Of a stretch of DNA of 64,000 nt, positions 1 to 18,100 are shown one piece after another. Within the stretch, counting starts at the first letter, position 1. Each line of letters starts with the position of its first letter. The DNA comes from Larimichthys crocea. Lineage: Eukaryota > Chordata > Actinopteri > Sciaenidae. The DNA lies in NCBI RefSeq assembly GCF_000972845.2, contig NC_040020.1, positions 782,009 to 846,008 of the forward strand, given 5' to 3'. The position numbers and the translations under genes are program-made. Below the pieces are notes generated by a model. The model made no database searches. It was not told the origin of the DNA and worked only from the letters and a program-made list of their open reading frames with translations.

Positions 1-169
1 CACACACAATGTTTAACATGCTGGCTCTCGTCCTCCACCAGGGCTCGCCAGATCTTCACAGGGGGTCACGAGAGAAGTAGAAAACATCAGAACGTCAGCT
101 CTGTTGGTTCATCAGCTGTGACGTCACACCGTCAGGTAACGTTCTTCTAACGTTGCTGTTGTGTTTTAG

Positions 170-5641
<5,472 letters not shown>

Positions 5642-6858
5642 CAGACAAAAACTGGATGAAACTGGATTAAACCAGTTGTAACCAGACTGGAATGGAGAGG
5701 TCAACAAGTAGAACAATACAACAAAGTTGAATTAAACTGGTTTAGACTCGTCCAAACTGGTTCAGAGTGGACCCCTCATGGTGCTACACACCCTCTGGAT
5801 GAACTTTGACCCTTGACCACTAAAGTTTGACCTTTGAACTGCTGACGCAGCCTGAAAGCACACTGATGGACTGGAGCAACTCCTCACCCTTTTCACCTGA
5901 ACCAGTTCTGTCACTGGAACCAGAACTATGACTACTGATCCAACTGGAACCACTGGAGCTACCGACTGGCCCAAGATGGATGGGTACAGATTCTGTTAGC
6001 CTAGAGCCATGGCTACTAATTCTACTTAAATCAGAGCCATTGCCAGGTCTTACTTGTCCAAGATGTATGGGCTCTGGTCTTAAAGGTTACAGAACCATGT
6101 CCCCACTGAAGCCACAGCTAATGGTCTTACTGGTCCAAGATACATGGGCTCTAGTCTTAGTGGTGACAGAACCATGGGTACTGGTCCAACTGATGCCAGA
6201 GCCACAGCCAGTGGTCTACGACATGGTCTTAACGGTCACAGAATCATGGGTATCAAGCCAGAGCCATGACCACTGCTTCTATGAGTCCAGAGCTGTGGCG
6301 CCTGGTCCTGATCTGGTCTTACCAGAACCGGAACCACCATGGCTTCTGGTTGTACAGGTCAAGAACCACAGCAGCACAAAGACTGATGGGACTTCAGAAT
6401 CCAGAACCTGCTGATAGACAGACAGATTGCCAAGGAGACTAGGGATGCTCCGATCGGGCTGATCACATTGGGATTGTCCAAAATCTGAAACCCTTTTAAA
6501 GAAACCCACAACTGTGATTTATGTCAAAGACTCAACCTCACATCAGGTTTTTAGATAGTGAAGTACGGGGTATGCTTGAAACAAGTACGGATCCCAGCAG
6601 GGTTATGGGTAGAAGTACCCAGAAGGTTGGGTTAGGGTACGTTTGGGTTCAGGCAGATTGAAGAAGGTTGTGGTCAAGTGCGAGTCTTGAGATGGTAAAG
6701 TTTGAGTATAACAAGGTTGTTAGGACACGGTGGGGGTTAGGCGAAGGTTCGTGGTAGGTTGGGATAATCTAGAAGGACGGGATCTGTACGACCTCAACGA
6801 GATGCAGCTGCTCGAGTCTAATCCTGAAGGTTAACAAAGCTCTGAGACATCTAGAATT

Positions 6859-6880
6859 TATATATATATATATATATAAT
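6859..6880. repeat. (TA)n microsatellite
   Basis: About ten uninterrupted TA units in the proposed grip1 3' UTR. Confidence 0.9.
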
Positions 6881-8296
6881 TAGCTATATCTATTAGCTTG
6901 TAGCATGCTACCAGAGTAGCACCCCAAAGACACTTTATCTAGAGTCCGACCAAGGAGTTCGTGCTTGTAGTAGGTGGACGGTACCAATATGTTCGTCAGA
7001 GCTTGTCTTGATGGTGACAAGAATAACTTTCAGAATCAGCCTTTGTAGAGATTGACATGAAATTAGCGAGAACGAACCCCCCAGATGTTTAACGCCCTGA
7101 AGGTTCAGATCTTTTCAGAAAGGAAACCCCCAAAGATTTAGAAGGTTTAACCTCCCGTAAATTTCCTGTACAGCTGCAAATTTAACTAAATCATGTGACC
7201 CATGAAGGTACCCAAAGGCAGCGTGGTTAAGGTTTAGATTGGACGAACAGAACTGGTGAGGTTCTCCCTCTGGCGGAGCTCAGAAAGGTTCATCCAAGTA
7301 TGTGTGGTGACTATAAGGGCTGGGTATCGAACCTTAATATTGTTTTGGTACCGACCAAAATGTCTGTGTAGCACAAAAACTATCAAGCACCAGAAGTTGG
7401 CGTCAAACGACGGCGACAGTGGTGGAAAACGGGCGTCCGCGATGGATCAGCTGATTCTGATCGGAGCATCCCTGATTAAACGAGGCGTAACGAGGATTCA
7501 CTGTTAAGATTTGAGTTCTGTGCCATTGACGAGCTGCAGACTGGAAGAGTAATAATAATCATGTGATGATGATGATGATGATGATGACGACGACACTGAG
7601 CAGTTCAATAAGAATCTTTTTCTACTGTTTACATCTGTTGGACTGGCCACACTGTGTGTATGTATGTGCGCGTGTCTGTTTGTATGTTACGTGTGCGTGT
7701 GTTAAACACAAGGCCAGTTAAAGCCCCGCCCATCTCCAAAACTCCTCGTCTTGGCTTAGCCCCGCCCCCCCTCACCACCACCACCTTCTTCCCTCTCGAC
7801 CAATAGGCAGCCAAGATAGATGACCTTGTCAGACGGCAGCAGTTCTGAAAGATTCAGCTGATTGGCTGGAACCAATCAGAAAAAAGAAAAAAAAAACTTC
7901 TCTGCCTGTCTGTGATTGGTTCTCCTCGACCCGACCAATCAGCTCCCAGGAAGAAGCCAAGCATGCCCCCGCCCTGACCCCGCCCCTCCCAGTGACAGTG
8001 ATCTATTATGCTAATCGATCGGTGTGTTTTTTGATTGACTGTTGTCGGTTTTCTCTGTTTGTTTGTTTGTTTGTTTGTTCGTTTCCATGGCGACCGAACC
8101 CGAAAAAAATATGTAAAATAGAGAAGAAGAAAAAAAAAAAGTTTCGGTGACGTCGCCGTTCACGTCGAGAAAAGAAAAAAAAACAACAAAACATCGAACC
8201 CTGAAAAAGTTTCACCTCATTAACCACGAAAAGAAAAACGACATCGTTACACGAGAAAAAACATCCTGATGAAACAGGACACCTGTGACAGTAAAT

Positions 8297-8297
<1 letters not shown>

Positions 8298-8341
<44 letters not shown>
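8298..8341. repeat. (GT)n microsatellite
   Basis: More than 20 GT units in the proposed grip1 3' UTR. A+C-rich and poly-A runs lie just upstream (8100-8260). Confidence 0.95.
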
Positions 8342-8343
<2 letters not shown>

Positions 8344-8569
8344 GGAGTGATGTCAACATCTTCCTGCTCTCACCTCAGTCTGAACTCACTATTTAAACTG
8401 GCCAATCAGAACCCTCCCTCAGCGCCAAACGACAGTTACAAACCCTCCCCCAGCCAATCAGCTCTCTGCTTTAAAGAGCTTTGGATCCGAGAGCTGTGAT
8501 TGGCTGCTTCGACTGAAGCACAGCGCTAGGATACAGTTAGCACGGGGCTAGCATTAGCCTAACAGCAAA

Positions 8570-9400
8570 CAGCTAACACACGGATAACATCTAACTAACC
8601 TAGAAGTTAGCACGTGACTAGCCCAAGGCTAACACCAGTGTAGTGTAGAGTCAACAAATGCCTAGCACAAGGCTAACATAGGGCTAACACCTGGCTAACA
8701 CCTGGCTAACATGTATCCGGTAAACACCTGAGTGACATAACAACACGGTAGAAAACGGCTTGTGCACGGCTAACATGTAGTAAACAAAGCCAATATTTGG
8801 TTAGCACAAAGCTAACATTGGTAAATGATTGCTAATATGCTTGTTTAGCATTCAGCTAAAGCAGAGCTAACACCTGGCTACAACAGCTAGTTGCTAGCAT
8901 AGGGCTAACACAGCTGATACACAGGTAGTGCACATAAAAACAAGGCTAGCACAAACCTGGACCACAGCTAATATCTAGATAGCACAGCTTAGGTATTAGC
9001 ACGGGGCTAACAGAGCGGATATAGTGTACGTTAAAACAAGGCTAACACACAGTAAACATAGCCAGTGAGGTTAGCACACGGCTAACACACGGCTAACACA
9101 CGGCTAACATAGCCAGTGAGGTTAGCACACGGCTAACACACAGTAAACATAACCAGTGAGGTTAGCACACGGCTAACACACAGTAAACATAGCCAGTGAG
9201 GTTAGCACACGGCTAACACACGGCTAACACACGGCTAACATAGCCAGTAAGGTTAGCACACGGCTAACACACAGTAAACATAGCCAGTGAGGTTAGCACA
9301 CGGCTAACAGAGCTAGCATTCAGTTTAGCTAACAGACAACACAGGCTACTATTAGCTTTCATTTAGCACACAGGTAGCATAGAGCTAACAGCTAGCTGTA
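8570..9400 (+). repeat. GCTAAC-based minisatellite
   Basis: Dense, irregular copies of CACGGCTAACAC and AGCTAACA. From about 9055 to 9310 there is a higher-order unit containing CATAGCCAGTGAGGTTAGCA. It lies in the proposed grip1 3' UTR. Similar GCTAAC arrays occur at 41490-42150 and 61670-62340, but with different unit structures. Confidence 0.88.
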
Positions 9401-9654
9401 ATATAGCTAACGTTACACAAACGCCTGTTAGCATTTTAGCGCTTAGCCGAGACAAAGTGTTCGACCAATAGGAAAGAGCCACAGAGCTGAGGGGGCGTGG
9501 CTTCAGGAGGGTTTGACGAGTGAGATCTAAAGCCATACACACTGTGTTTGTGCGCATGTTATTAACTGTGTGTGTGTGTGTGTTTGTATGTGTGTGAGTG
9601 TGTAACATTGCAGGGATTTGCACTCTAGTGATTCACCTCAGCAAGACGTCCACC

Positions 9655-9698
9655 CACACACACACACACACACACACACTTACACACACACACACACG
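9655..9698. repeat. (CA)n microsatellite
   Basis: CA repeat interrupted by CTTA, close to the probable end of the grip1 transcript. Confidence 0.92.
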
Positions 9699-9908
9699 CA
9701 TTGCACTGCCATTTGAAATAGTGGGTCAGATTAGTTTCCATGTAGCTTCACCAACCAACCAAACTGTATTTTTCTTTAAAGGAACAGGGATGTTGTAAAG
9801 TATTTTTGTACAAATTTAATACTTTGGTAGCATGACGTTCCTGGTGTTTGTCCTGTCGGGCTCCACTGCTCCTCCACCCCCCGTTTGTATGGACGACTAC
9901 TGAGCAAC

Positions 9909-9914
9909 AATAAA
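9909..9914 (+). promoter_or_regulatory. grip1: Probable grip1 polyadenylation signal
   Basis: AATAAA is followed within 30 bases by a G/T-rich stretch (GGACTCCGTGTTTGATTC). The A/T-rich, open context is typical of a 3' UTR end. Confidence 0.55.
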
Positions 9915-10037
9915 GATGAAGACCTGCTGGGAGGATGGACTCCGTGTTTGATTCTTAATTCAACGCACAACACGAAAAAATCTGAAAAGTGACAGATTCA
10001 GTTCAACATAAGAAAAGTTCAATAATATTTAATATTT

Positions 10038-10440
10038 ATTTTTACACTTTACAGTAAAACACAATCATGTTTCTTGGCAAATATACAGAATGAAGTAGTA
10101 TTTTACTGACAGAATGTTAATTGTGCAGTAAAACACTGTAATATTTCATGGAAAACCTTCATGTTACAGTATTCATGCAGCATTTTCAGGTCAGTTTTAC
10201 GGCAAAACAGCGGGAAAAAAACTTAAATTTATACGGTAAAATATGAAATAAAATGCTGATGTTAAACATGAAAACAGCAGCTTAATATTAGTTTTACTGT
10301 AAAAACATTGTTTTTTTTTACATTTTACAGTAAAACATATTTCTTGGCAAAACGTCATTTTAAGTGAAATTATACAGAATAAAGTATTTTAATGACAGAC
10401 TGTTAAATGTACAGTAAAACACCGTAATATTTTTTTACAG
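10038..10440. repeat. Dispersed A/T-rich repeat, two related copies
   Basis: Copies at about 10038-10152 and 10311-10440 share TTTACAGTAAAACA, TTTCTTGGCAAA, TATACAGAAT and CAGTAAAACAC. The TTTACAGTAAAA core is palindromic, suggesting a small non-autonomous DNA element. I could not assign a family. Confidence 0.6.
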
Positions 10441-11105
10441 TGTTCACGTCAACTTTATTGTCAATGCTGCCACATGTACAGAGAATTGAAATAATGTTTC
10501 CCTCATATCCCTGCTGCAAACAGCAATATACATGAAATATGAAAATTAGTTAAAAGATCTCTAAGAAAAATACAGCAAATATAAAAGATATAAAAATACA
10601 GTTGCTTATTAAAAACAAACAAACTTAACAAACTTATTAAAAATGAAACGCCTTAAATGTGAAATCAAACCTTTTACCGTGATATTACCGTAAATAAAAG
10701 AGCACCAGTCTCCACCATGAGCACCTTCTACCACAGAGAGCGTCCTGACCAGCTGCGTCACCGCAGACTGAGTGCCCCCTTCCCTGCATCTACGACACGC
10801 CTGGCCCGCAAAGCACTCAGCATTGCGGGCCACAAATGCACAAAGCAAATGACAGCAGCCACTTTACAAACCCAGTTTCAGCGTGTGCATCAATGCTGCA
10901 CGACCAGCTGTTTACAATAAGTTCACACTGTGTTCTATATATTTATCTTTGATGTGTCTCACTGTTCTAATACCATATTTATACTTAAATATTTTTTACA
11001 CAGTCTTTTCTTAGACATCTGAATTTTATATTTCATGTATGTTGCTGTTTGCAGCGAGATATTCTCAGTATGTCCTGTACATGTGTTGACAATAAAGTTG
11101 AAAAT
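10441..11105 (+). mobile_element. Degraded non-LTR retrotransposon (LINE) 3' fragments
   Basis: On the + strand, 10716-10915 retains a run resembling the end of a fish LINE ORF2 (RPDQLRH, TTRLARKALSIAGHKC). It is followed by an A/T-rich tail ending GTTGACAATAAAGTTGAA near 11080-11105. A reverse-oriented tail with TCAACTTTATTGTCAATG lies at about 10447-10570. It looks like two tails head to head. No intact reading frame remains, and the family (L2/Rex1-like) is inferred from memory of similar fish repeats. Confidence 0.5.
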
Positions 11106-11189
11106 ACGGTAAAATTCAACCACAACTTCCTTTTTTAATTTATATTAATTTATTTTATTTTTTATTTTAAATGGACGGATTGGTTTAAA

Positions 11190-11708
11190 GTTGGCGGTTA
11201 GAAAAACGTTAAAACTGTTAAAAACTTTAAAACCGTTAAAATCTTCAAAATCTTTAAAACCGTTAAAAACTTTAAAACGGTTAAAATCTTTAAAACGTTA
11301 AAACCGTTAAAATTGTTAAAACCGTTAAAAACTTTAAAACCGTTAAAATAGTTAAAAACGTTAAAATTGTTAAAAACGTTAAAAAAGTTAAAACCGTTAA
11401 AAACGTTAAAATTGTTAAAACCGTTAAAACCGTTAAAATCTTTAAAACCGTTAAAACCGTTAAAATCTTTAAAAAAGTTAAAACCGTTATAACCGTTAAA
11501 ATCGTTAAAATCTTTAAAACCGTTAAAATCTTTAAAACCGTTATAACCCTTAAAATATTTAAAAACGTTATAACCGTTAAAACCGTTAAAATCTTTAAAA
11601 CCGTTATAACCGTTAAAATCTTTAAAAACGTTATAACCGTTAAAACCGTTAAAATCTTTAAAAAAGTTAAAACCGTTATAACCGTTAAAACCGTTATAAC
11701 CGTTAAAG
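11190..11708. repeat. AAAACCGTTAAAATC minisatellite upstream of lsm8
   Basis: More than 30 short degenerate units alternate CCGTTAAAA, TCTTTAAAA and ACGTTAAAA. The array ends about 220 bases before the lsm8 start codon, so it abuts the promoter. Confidence 0.93.
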
Positions 11709-11926
11709 TGTTGACAGAAATCTGAAACCGGATGTGACGTCCCGCTCGGCGCTCCGCTCTCCTGCCTGGATCGGTCTCTCGGTGCTGGATCAGCTCGGTC
11801 TGACTCTCCGGTGTTTTGTCGCCGTTAAGCTCGCGCTGCCCGTTTCTCCGTCACGTTTCATCACAGAGCCGGACCGGCGGGAACGTTTACCGACACACCG
11901 ACACACCGAGCCCGGCAGGAAGCAGC
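11709..11926 (+). promoter_or_regulatory. lsm8: lsm8 promoter / 5' UTR, CpG-rich
   Basis: Abrupt change from the A/T-rich minisatellite to CpG-rich DNA just before the lsm8 ATG (for example TGACGTCCCGCTCGGCGC and GAGCCGGACCGGCGGGAACG). TGACGTCC is a CRE-like half site. No TATA box is visible, as expected for a housekeeping gene. Confidence 0.6.
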
Positions 11927-12494
11927 ATGTCCACCGCGCTGGAGAGCTACATCAACCGTATCCTGCTAACGTGCTAACAGGCTAACAGGCTAACTGCCGT
12001 CTGAATGAATGGAGCCATGCTAGTTAGCTTAGCATAGCTGCTCTGTGTGTACAGCAGCTTCATGAACTGTTTTAATTAAAGTTAATTATTTTAATTAAAG
12101 TTAAATGTTTTAATTAAAGTTAATTAACGTGAATTTTAAGGTTTGTTTCTTTGACGCGGTGCGTTCAGGGACCGTGGCCATCGTCACGTCAGACGGCAGG
12201 ATGATCGTGGTGAGTTCAAGGACTCCTTTAATTAGTCAGCTGTTTGTGTTCCTGTGGGCCTCAAACTCATCACGGCTAATTAATCTGTATGAATCAGGGG
12301 GGTCCAAAGTACGGCCCGGGCCCGATCACGGGCCGCGGTCAGATGTCCTGCGGCCGATCTGAGCTTCATGTTTATAAAATATCATTTATGACCTGCTGGA
12401 CTGGACCCGGCTGGTTCAATCAGACTGAAATATTTTTAGGATTTCAAACCTAAAGAGACAAAAAAATAAAATAAAACATCTCGTCTCTTCTATC

Positions 12495-12532
<38 letters not shown>

Positions 12533-13565
12533 CAGGGCACTCTGAAGGGCTTCGATCAGACCATCAACCTGATCCTGGATGAGAGTCACGAGCGAGTGTT
12601 CAGCTCCAGTCAAGGGGTGGAGCAGGTGGTGCTGGGACTGTACATCGTCAGAGGAGACAACGTGTGAGTGACCTTTGACCTCTGACTGTTTTTCAAGTGT
12701 TTATATGTTTTGTATTTACAGACAATAATAAACGAATAGAAACTGTAAATAAATGTAGAGTCTGACAGACATTATTACTGACACTGCAGCAGCACAGAGA
12801 CTTCAGTAAAGTCAGTCAAAGGCAGCTGGAGGTTGCCGAGCAACCAGGGTCAGCTGCAGGTCAGAGCAATTAACTGCAGCTGTGCTCTGTCTGTGTGTGA
12901 GTGACTGCTGAGAGACACAGAAAATCTCTAAATGAAGCCCCTCCAACTAGTGGACACTAATGCCAAACGGTAGGTGGTATCAAAAAGCCCAAATGACCGT
13001 GAGCATCCTCATCTTGTCGACCATGTGAATGCTGAATTTCAGTGTGTGAAGTTAAAAAATGTGACCTGGGGAGAGAGAGAAAGAACAGGTGCCCCGTGCT
13101 CCTTTGGGAAATTTCTCCTCTCCAGTTTACATGGGAGTAGATGGGGCTGTCGGTGGGTGATCCTGGAGCATCAGTGCGTCTCCCGCCAAAACTATAAGTC
13201 TGACAGCTTCAGCAGTGATATCGCTGCGTAGCCCACGAATTTTCCTACGTTTCTATGTAGAAATTATTTCTGTAGAGTCACATCTGTGGCCACGAGAGCC
13301 GTTTGCAAATGTATTTTCTGACAAATGTTTCTCTCCCTCTCCACTCTAGCTCTGGAACATTCTACCAATACACACCCATTGTAAACTTTGCCGTGGTTTT
13401 TGGTGAAACTCTTAGAAAGTCTCAGCACGAAGCTTCTTTAAGAAAATCCCGTATAATGTGTGTGTGTGTTTCAGGGCGGTGATCGGGGAGATCGACGAGG
13501 AGACCGACTCCACTCTGGATTTAGGAAACATCCGAGCCGAGCCGCTGAACTCTGTCGTCCACTGA
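11927..13565 (+). CDS. lsm8: U6 snRNA-associated Sm-like protein LSm8
   Basis: Subunit that defines the nuclear Lsm2-8 ring, which binds the U-rich 3' end of U6 snRNA and supports splicing. Four coding exons: 11927-11957, 12169-12209, 12536-12663 and 13475-13565. Splice phases agree and sum to 96 codons plus TGA, the same length as human LSM8. The protein begins MSTALESYINRTVAIVTSDG. Sm motif 1 includes GRMIVGTLKGFDQTINLIL, Sm motif 2 includes LGLYIVRGDNVAVIGEID, and it ends NIRAEPLNSVVH. The start follows a CpG-rich leader. The gene is convergent with tymp, with about 0.8 kb between stop codons. Identity is essentially certain. Confidence 0.97.
12497..12531. repeat. (GT)n microsatellite at an lsm8 acceptor
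   Basis: A GT run ends at TTCAG, the acceptor of lsm8 exon 3 at 12536, again standing in for a polypyrimidine tract. Confidence 0.95.
12664..13474 (+). other. lsm8: lsm8 intron 3
   Basis: 811-base intron with GTGAGT donor and TTTCAG acceptor. It holds no recognisable gene. A short inverted repeat (AATTTTCCTACGTTTC and its near complement) lies around 13236-13266. Confidence 0.7.
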
Positions 13566-13645
13566 CCTCTGACTCCTCCCCTTCCTTTCCGGACGGCGTG
13601 ACTCAGCTGTGTGCGTGTGAACTGTTTGTGTTTGTATTTTTTATA

Positions 13646-13723
13646 AATAAAGAAGTGAACTGTTTGTTTGTTTGAACTTTTTTATGCAAGTTTTTTTTTG
13701 TCAGATTGAAATTGTTAAATAAA
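13646..13723 (+). promoter_or_regulatory. lsm8: lsm8 polyadenylation signals
   Basis: AATAAA at 13646-13651 and again at 13718-13723, 81 and 153 bases after the stop. Either could end this short transcript. Confidence 0.7.
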
Positions 13724-14017
13724 GTTTCGTTTGTCAACAAAATGTTTGTTTTTCTTTTGAAACTGAAAAACTTTTTCAGGTAAAAACTGAAACTTCTATG
13801 AAATTTAGTCAAATAATTTTTTTTAATGTTTATAATAAATAAAAAAACAAATAAATGTACCACCAGTCAACACTTGAAATGCCTCGCGCGTCGATCACTT
13901 CAACTCATTCAGACATGTTGCGTTCAGGATCACACACAAACTCGGATCCTTTTATTGTTTTCGGCAGGAAGTGATCAGAGTCATTCATTCATTCAGATTT
14001 TGTCCAAGTGCTGCACT

Positions 14018-14126
14018 TAAAAGGACAGTTCAGGTTATTTAAAGTGTTTCTATGATCCACAGTCAGTGTGTCGTGGATCAGTCTTTTAAATGAACACTTT
14101 AAATAACCTGAACTGTCCCTTTAATA
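14018..14126. repeat. Inverted repeat between convergent lsm8 and tymp ends
   Basis: The arm GGACAGTTCAGGTTATTTAA plus AGTGTT (14023-14048) recurs as its exact reverse complement at about 14093-14118. Extra pairing, GATCCAC with GTGGATC, lies inside. Predicted fold: a long hairpin with a loop around AGTCAGTGTGTC. It sits beyond the poly(A) signals of both genes. It is probably a small foldback transposon, with a hairpin RNA as a less likely alternative. Confidence 0.85.
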
Positions 14127-14206
14127 ACTTATATTACAACATATTCAGACTAATAATACAAAATATAATCAGCACATAAATTTTGATGGATTATTAAACA
14201 TGAAAC

Positions 14207-14212
14207 TTTATT
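14207..14212 (-). promoter_or_regulatory. tymp: Probable tymp polyadenylation signal
   Basis: TTTATT on the + strand is AATAAA on the tymp strand, about 130 bases after the stop codon. Confidence 0.55.
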
Positions 14213-14340
14213 GAGCACCTCTCGTTTAAAGTGTTAAAAATGTCATGTTAGCAACAGTAACTAAGGAGAGGCGGGGCTTGTTGTCATGTTTGTTGTAGTT
14301 TGTCCTGATGACTTAATAAATAAAACGAAGCACACGCGTG

Positions 14341-14483
14341 TTAATGAGGCAGCAGTAGTTCTTGCACCAGAGGTTGTGTTTGTGTGTCGTCGGGACATCC
14401 CAGCGTCAGAGCGTTCTGCAGACGACTGATCTGGTCTGCGGTCGGAGCCGGATCCTCGAAATGGAGCCGCAACCAGGGAGTAC
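14341..14483 (-). CDS. tymp: tymp last exon
   Basis: After a TTTTCAG acceptor, encodes [17 protein letters not shown] to [10 protein letters not shown] and TAA. The TPWLRxH start matches the human C-terminus. It is separated from exon 8 by 13.8 kb of repeats and gap in this assembly. Confidence 0.93.
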
Positions 14484-14525
14484 CTGAAAATACAAAGAGG
14501 TTAACAGACTGTCCCTAAACTCGTT

Positions 14526-14558
<33 letters not shown>

Positions 14559-15029
14559 ATCGTCGTCGTCATCATCGTCATCATCATCGTCGTCATTGTC
14601 ATCATCGTCACTGTCATCGTCGTCGTCATTGTCATCGTTGTCGTCGTCGTCGTCATCATCGTCGTCATTGTCATCGTCGTCATCATCGTCGTCATCGTTG
14701 TCATCGTCGTCATTGTCATCGTCGTTGTCATTGTCGTCATCATCATCGTCGTCGTCATCATCGTCGTCAGCATCGTCATCGTCGTCGATGACGATGACAG
14801 TGACGATGACAATGACGACGATGATGACGACGACAATGACGACGATGATGACGACGATGACAATGACGACAATGATGACGACGATGACGACGACGATGAT
14901 GACGACGATGACGATGACAATGACAATGACGACAATGATGACGATGACAACGACGATGATGACGACGATGATGATGATGCCGATGATGATGACGCCGATG
15001 ATGATGACAATGACGACGATGATGACAAT

Positions 15030-15061
<32 letters not shown>

Positions 15062-15095
15062 CAATGACGACAATGATGATGACGATGATGACGAT

Positions 15096-15128
<33 letters not shown>

Positions 15129-18100
15129 ATGACAAATGACGGTGCTGAACGCGTGATAGACGACCATGACGACGATGAGCAGTGACGATTGATGACGAAG
15201 TGACTGATGATGACACAATGACGACGACAATGACGACGATGATGACGTGATGACAAACGACGATGACAATGACGACGACGAAATGACGACAATGACAAAT
15301 GATGGACGATGATGACGACGATGTATGACGACGACATGATGACGATGCGACGATGACAGACGATGATGCGAGACGATGACGACATGATGACAGTGACGAT
15401 GATGATGATGCACGACGATGATGTGATGACGAGATACGACAATGGACGAGATGACCAGACACGATGCTGACGACGATGACGACGATGATGATGACGTGAT
15501 GATGATGACGATGAACGACGACAATGACGACGACAAGACGATGACGACGATGATGACGACGATAGACGACGATGAGATGATGACGAGACGACATGACGAC
15601 GATGATATGATCGACGAGATGATGACGACGATGACGATGATGACGACGATGACGGCGATGATGACGATGACGACGATGACGATGATGATGACGACAGACG
15701 ACGATGACGACGACGATGATGACAGTGACGATGATGATGATGACGAGGAGATGATGAGACGACTGATGACGACATGACGACGACGACGACAATCGACGAT
15801 GATGATGACGACGATGACGACGACGATGATGGATGACGATGATGATCGACGATGACGATGACTGACGACGACAATGACGACGACAGACTGACGCATGACG
15901 GACGATGATGAGCCGATGACGATGACGACGACGATGACGATAACGACGATATGACGCGGAGACGACGACGATGATGATGATGAGATGGATGACGACGACT
16001 GATGACGATGATGACGACGATGACAACGACAGATGACGACGACGAGACAATGACGACGATGATGACGACGATGACAATGGGGGACGATGACGACGACGAT
16101 GACGACGATGACAGCGTGATGACGACACGATGACGATGACAGGACGATGACGACACGATGCGACAATGATGCATGACGACGATGACGACGATGCTGACGA
16201 TGATGATGACGACGATGATAGCGACGATGACGCGACTGATGATGAACGACGAGCGACAACGGACGATGACGACGATGATGATGACGACGACGATGACGAC
16301 AATGACGCGATGATGACGAATGAGAGCCGATGATGACAGTGACGATGATGACGACATGACGATGAGACGACAGACGATGACGACGACAATGACGACGATG
16401 ATGACGACGATGACAACGACGATGACAATGACGACGATGACAATGACAATGATGAGATGATGACGCACGAGATGACGACCGATGAGCGACGAGATTAATG
16501 CCGCGGCGATGATGACGATGACAGTGACGACGATGATGAACGACGACGTACGATGACGACGATGATGACGTGAGACTGATGATGATGACGACGACGATGA
16601 TGCGACGACGATGATGACAGTGACGATGATGATGATGTGACGACGACGATGAGATGATGCATGACGACGACGACAATGACAACGACGATGACGACGATGA
16701 TGACGACGATGATGACGACGAGATGACGCGACATGACGACGATGATGACGACGATGACGACGATGACGACGACGACGCGATGACGACGACGATGGACGAC
16801 TGATGACGGGACGATGATGATGAACGACGATGACGACGACGACGACGGACGACTGACGATGATGATGATGACGATGATGACGACGGATATGACGACGATG
16901 ACGACGACAATGCAACGACGATGAATGCGACGACGTGACGACGACGATGACGACGATGACACGATGTGACGACAATGACGATGCGTGACGATGCAAGACG
17001 ACGTGGACGACGATGATGATGACGACGATGCGACGATGATGACGATGCTGATGACGACGATGACAATGATGACGATGATGACGACGGGACGATGATGACG
17101 TGATGACGACGATGATAATGACGACGACGATGATGACGATGACGACAGTGACGACGATGATGATGAGACGACGATGACGCGATGAGACAGTGACGATGAT
17201 GAGACGATGACGACGACGATGATGAGACGATGATGATGAACGACGATGATGATGACGATGATACGATGATGATGATGACGACGACGACAATGACGAACGA
17301 CGATGAGACGAGATACGACGATGGATGACGACGATGACGAGACGACAAGAGAGACGACGAGCCAATGACGATAGGACGACGACAATGACGACGACGACGT
17401 GACAATGACGATGATGATGACGACCTGGACGTGACGAGAAGATGACGACTGAGACATGACAATGACGACGACGATGACGTGACGATATTGTGTGCGGGAT
17501 GATGATGATGGACGACGACGATGACGACGACAGATGACGACGATGACGATGACGATGATGACGACGATGCGACGACGACGATGACAATGAACGATGATGA
17601 CGACGACGATGACGACGACAGATGACGACAATGACGACGATGACGATGACCGATGAGGACATGAGCGAGAGGATGATTGCACGACCGACGATGATGATGA
17701 GACGACGATGATGAGCCGACGTAGACGATAATGAGACGATGACGACGGTGAACGATGACGACGATGATGAACGACAATGACACGACAGATGACAATGAAG
17801 ACAGTGCACGATGACGACGACGCGATCGAATGAGCAGACGACGATGATGACGAAGCGGATGACGACGACGATGACGAAGACGACGATGACCTCGTATATC
17901 CATCGTCGTCATCATAATCGTCGTCATCATTCATCGATCGTAACTGTCGAATCATCGATCAATGTTCCATCGTCGTCGGCATTATCATCGTCAATTGTCC
18001 TCGTCCAACAATCATCATCGCGTCATTGTCATCATCGGCACTGTCATCATCGCACTGTCATCGTCGTGTCATTGCGTCTCATCGCGTCATCGGCGTCATC

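Larger units (their letters stand above)
5642..9930 (+). other. grip1: Probable grip1 3' UTR
   Basis: No coding exon was recognised between the TAG at 5639 and an AATAAA at 9909. The stretch holds simple repeats ((TA)n near 6859, (GT)n at 8298), a GCTAAC minisatellite (8570-9400), a (CA)n tract near 9655, a possible GGCTGGGTATCGA repeat piece at about 7318, and a T-rich end typical of a 3' terminus. The UTR assignment rests on the poly(A) signal and the lack of other genes. A distant last exon within it is not excluded. Confidence 0.5.

Noticed and set aside
42..120. Possible exon after CTCCACCAG at the window start
   Set aside because: No PDZ-like reading and no fitting donor; it meets AGTAG soon. 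Treated as intron.
10717..10920. 67-codon + strand frame with RLARKALSIAGHKC
   Set aside because: Not a host gene. It matches the form of a decayed LINE ORF2 end and is annotated as such.
14406..17930. 1174-codon open frame on the - strand (Ser/Val/Ile/His-rich, ending in poly-Asp)
   Set aside because: It is a by-product of GAY triplets lacking stops. Only its last part overlaps real coding DNA, and in a different frame from tymp's last exon.
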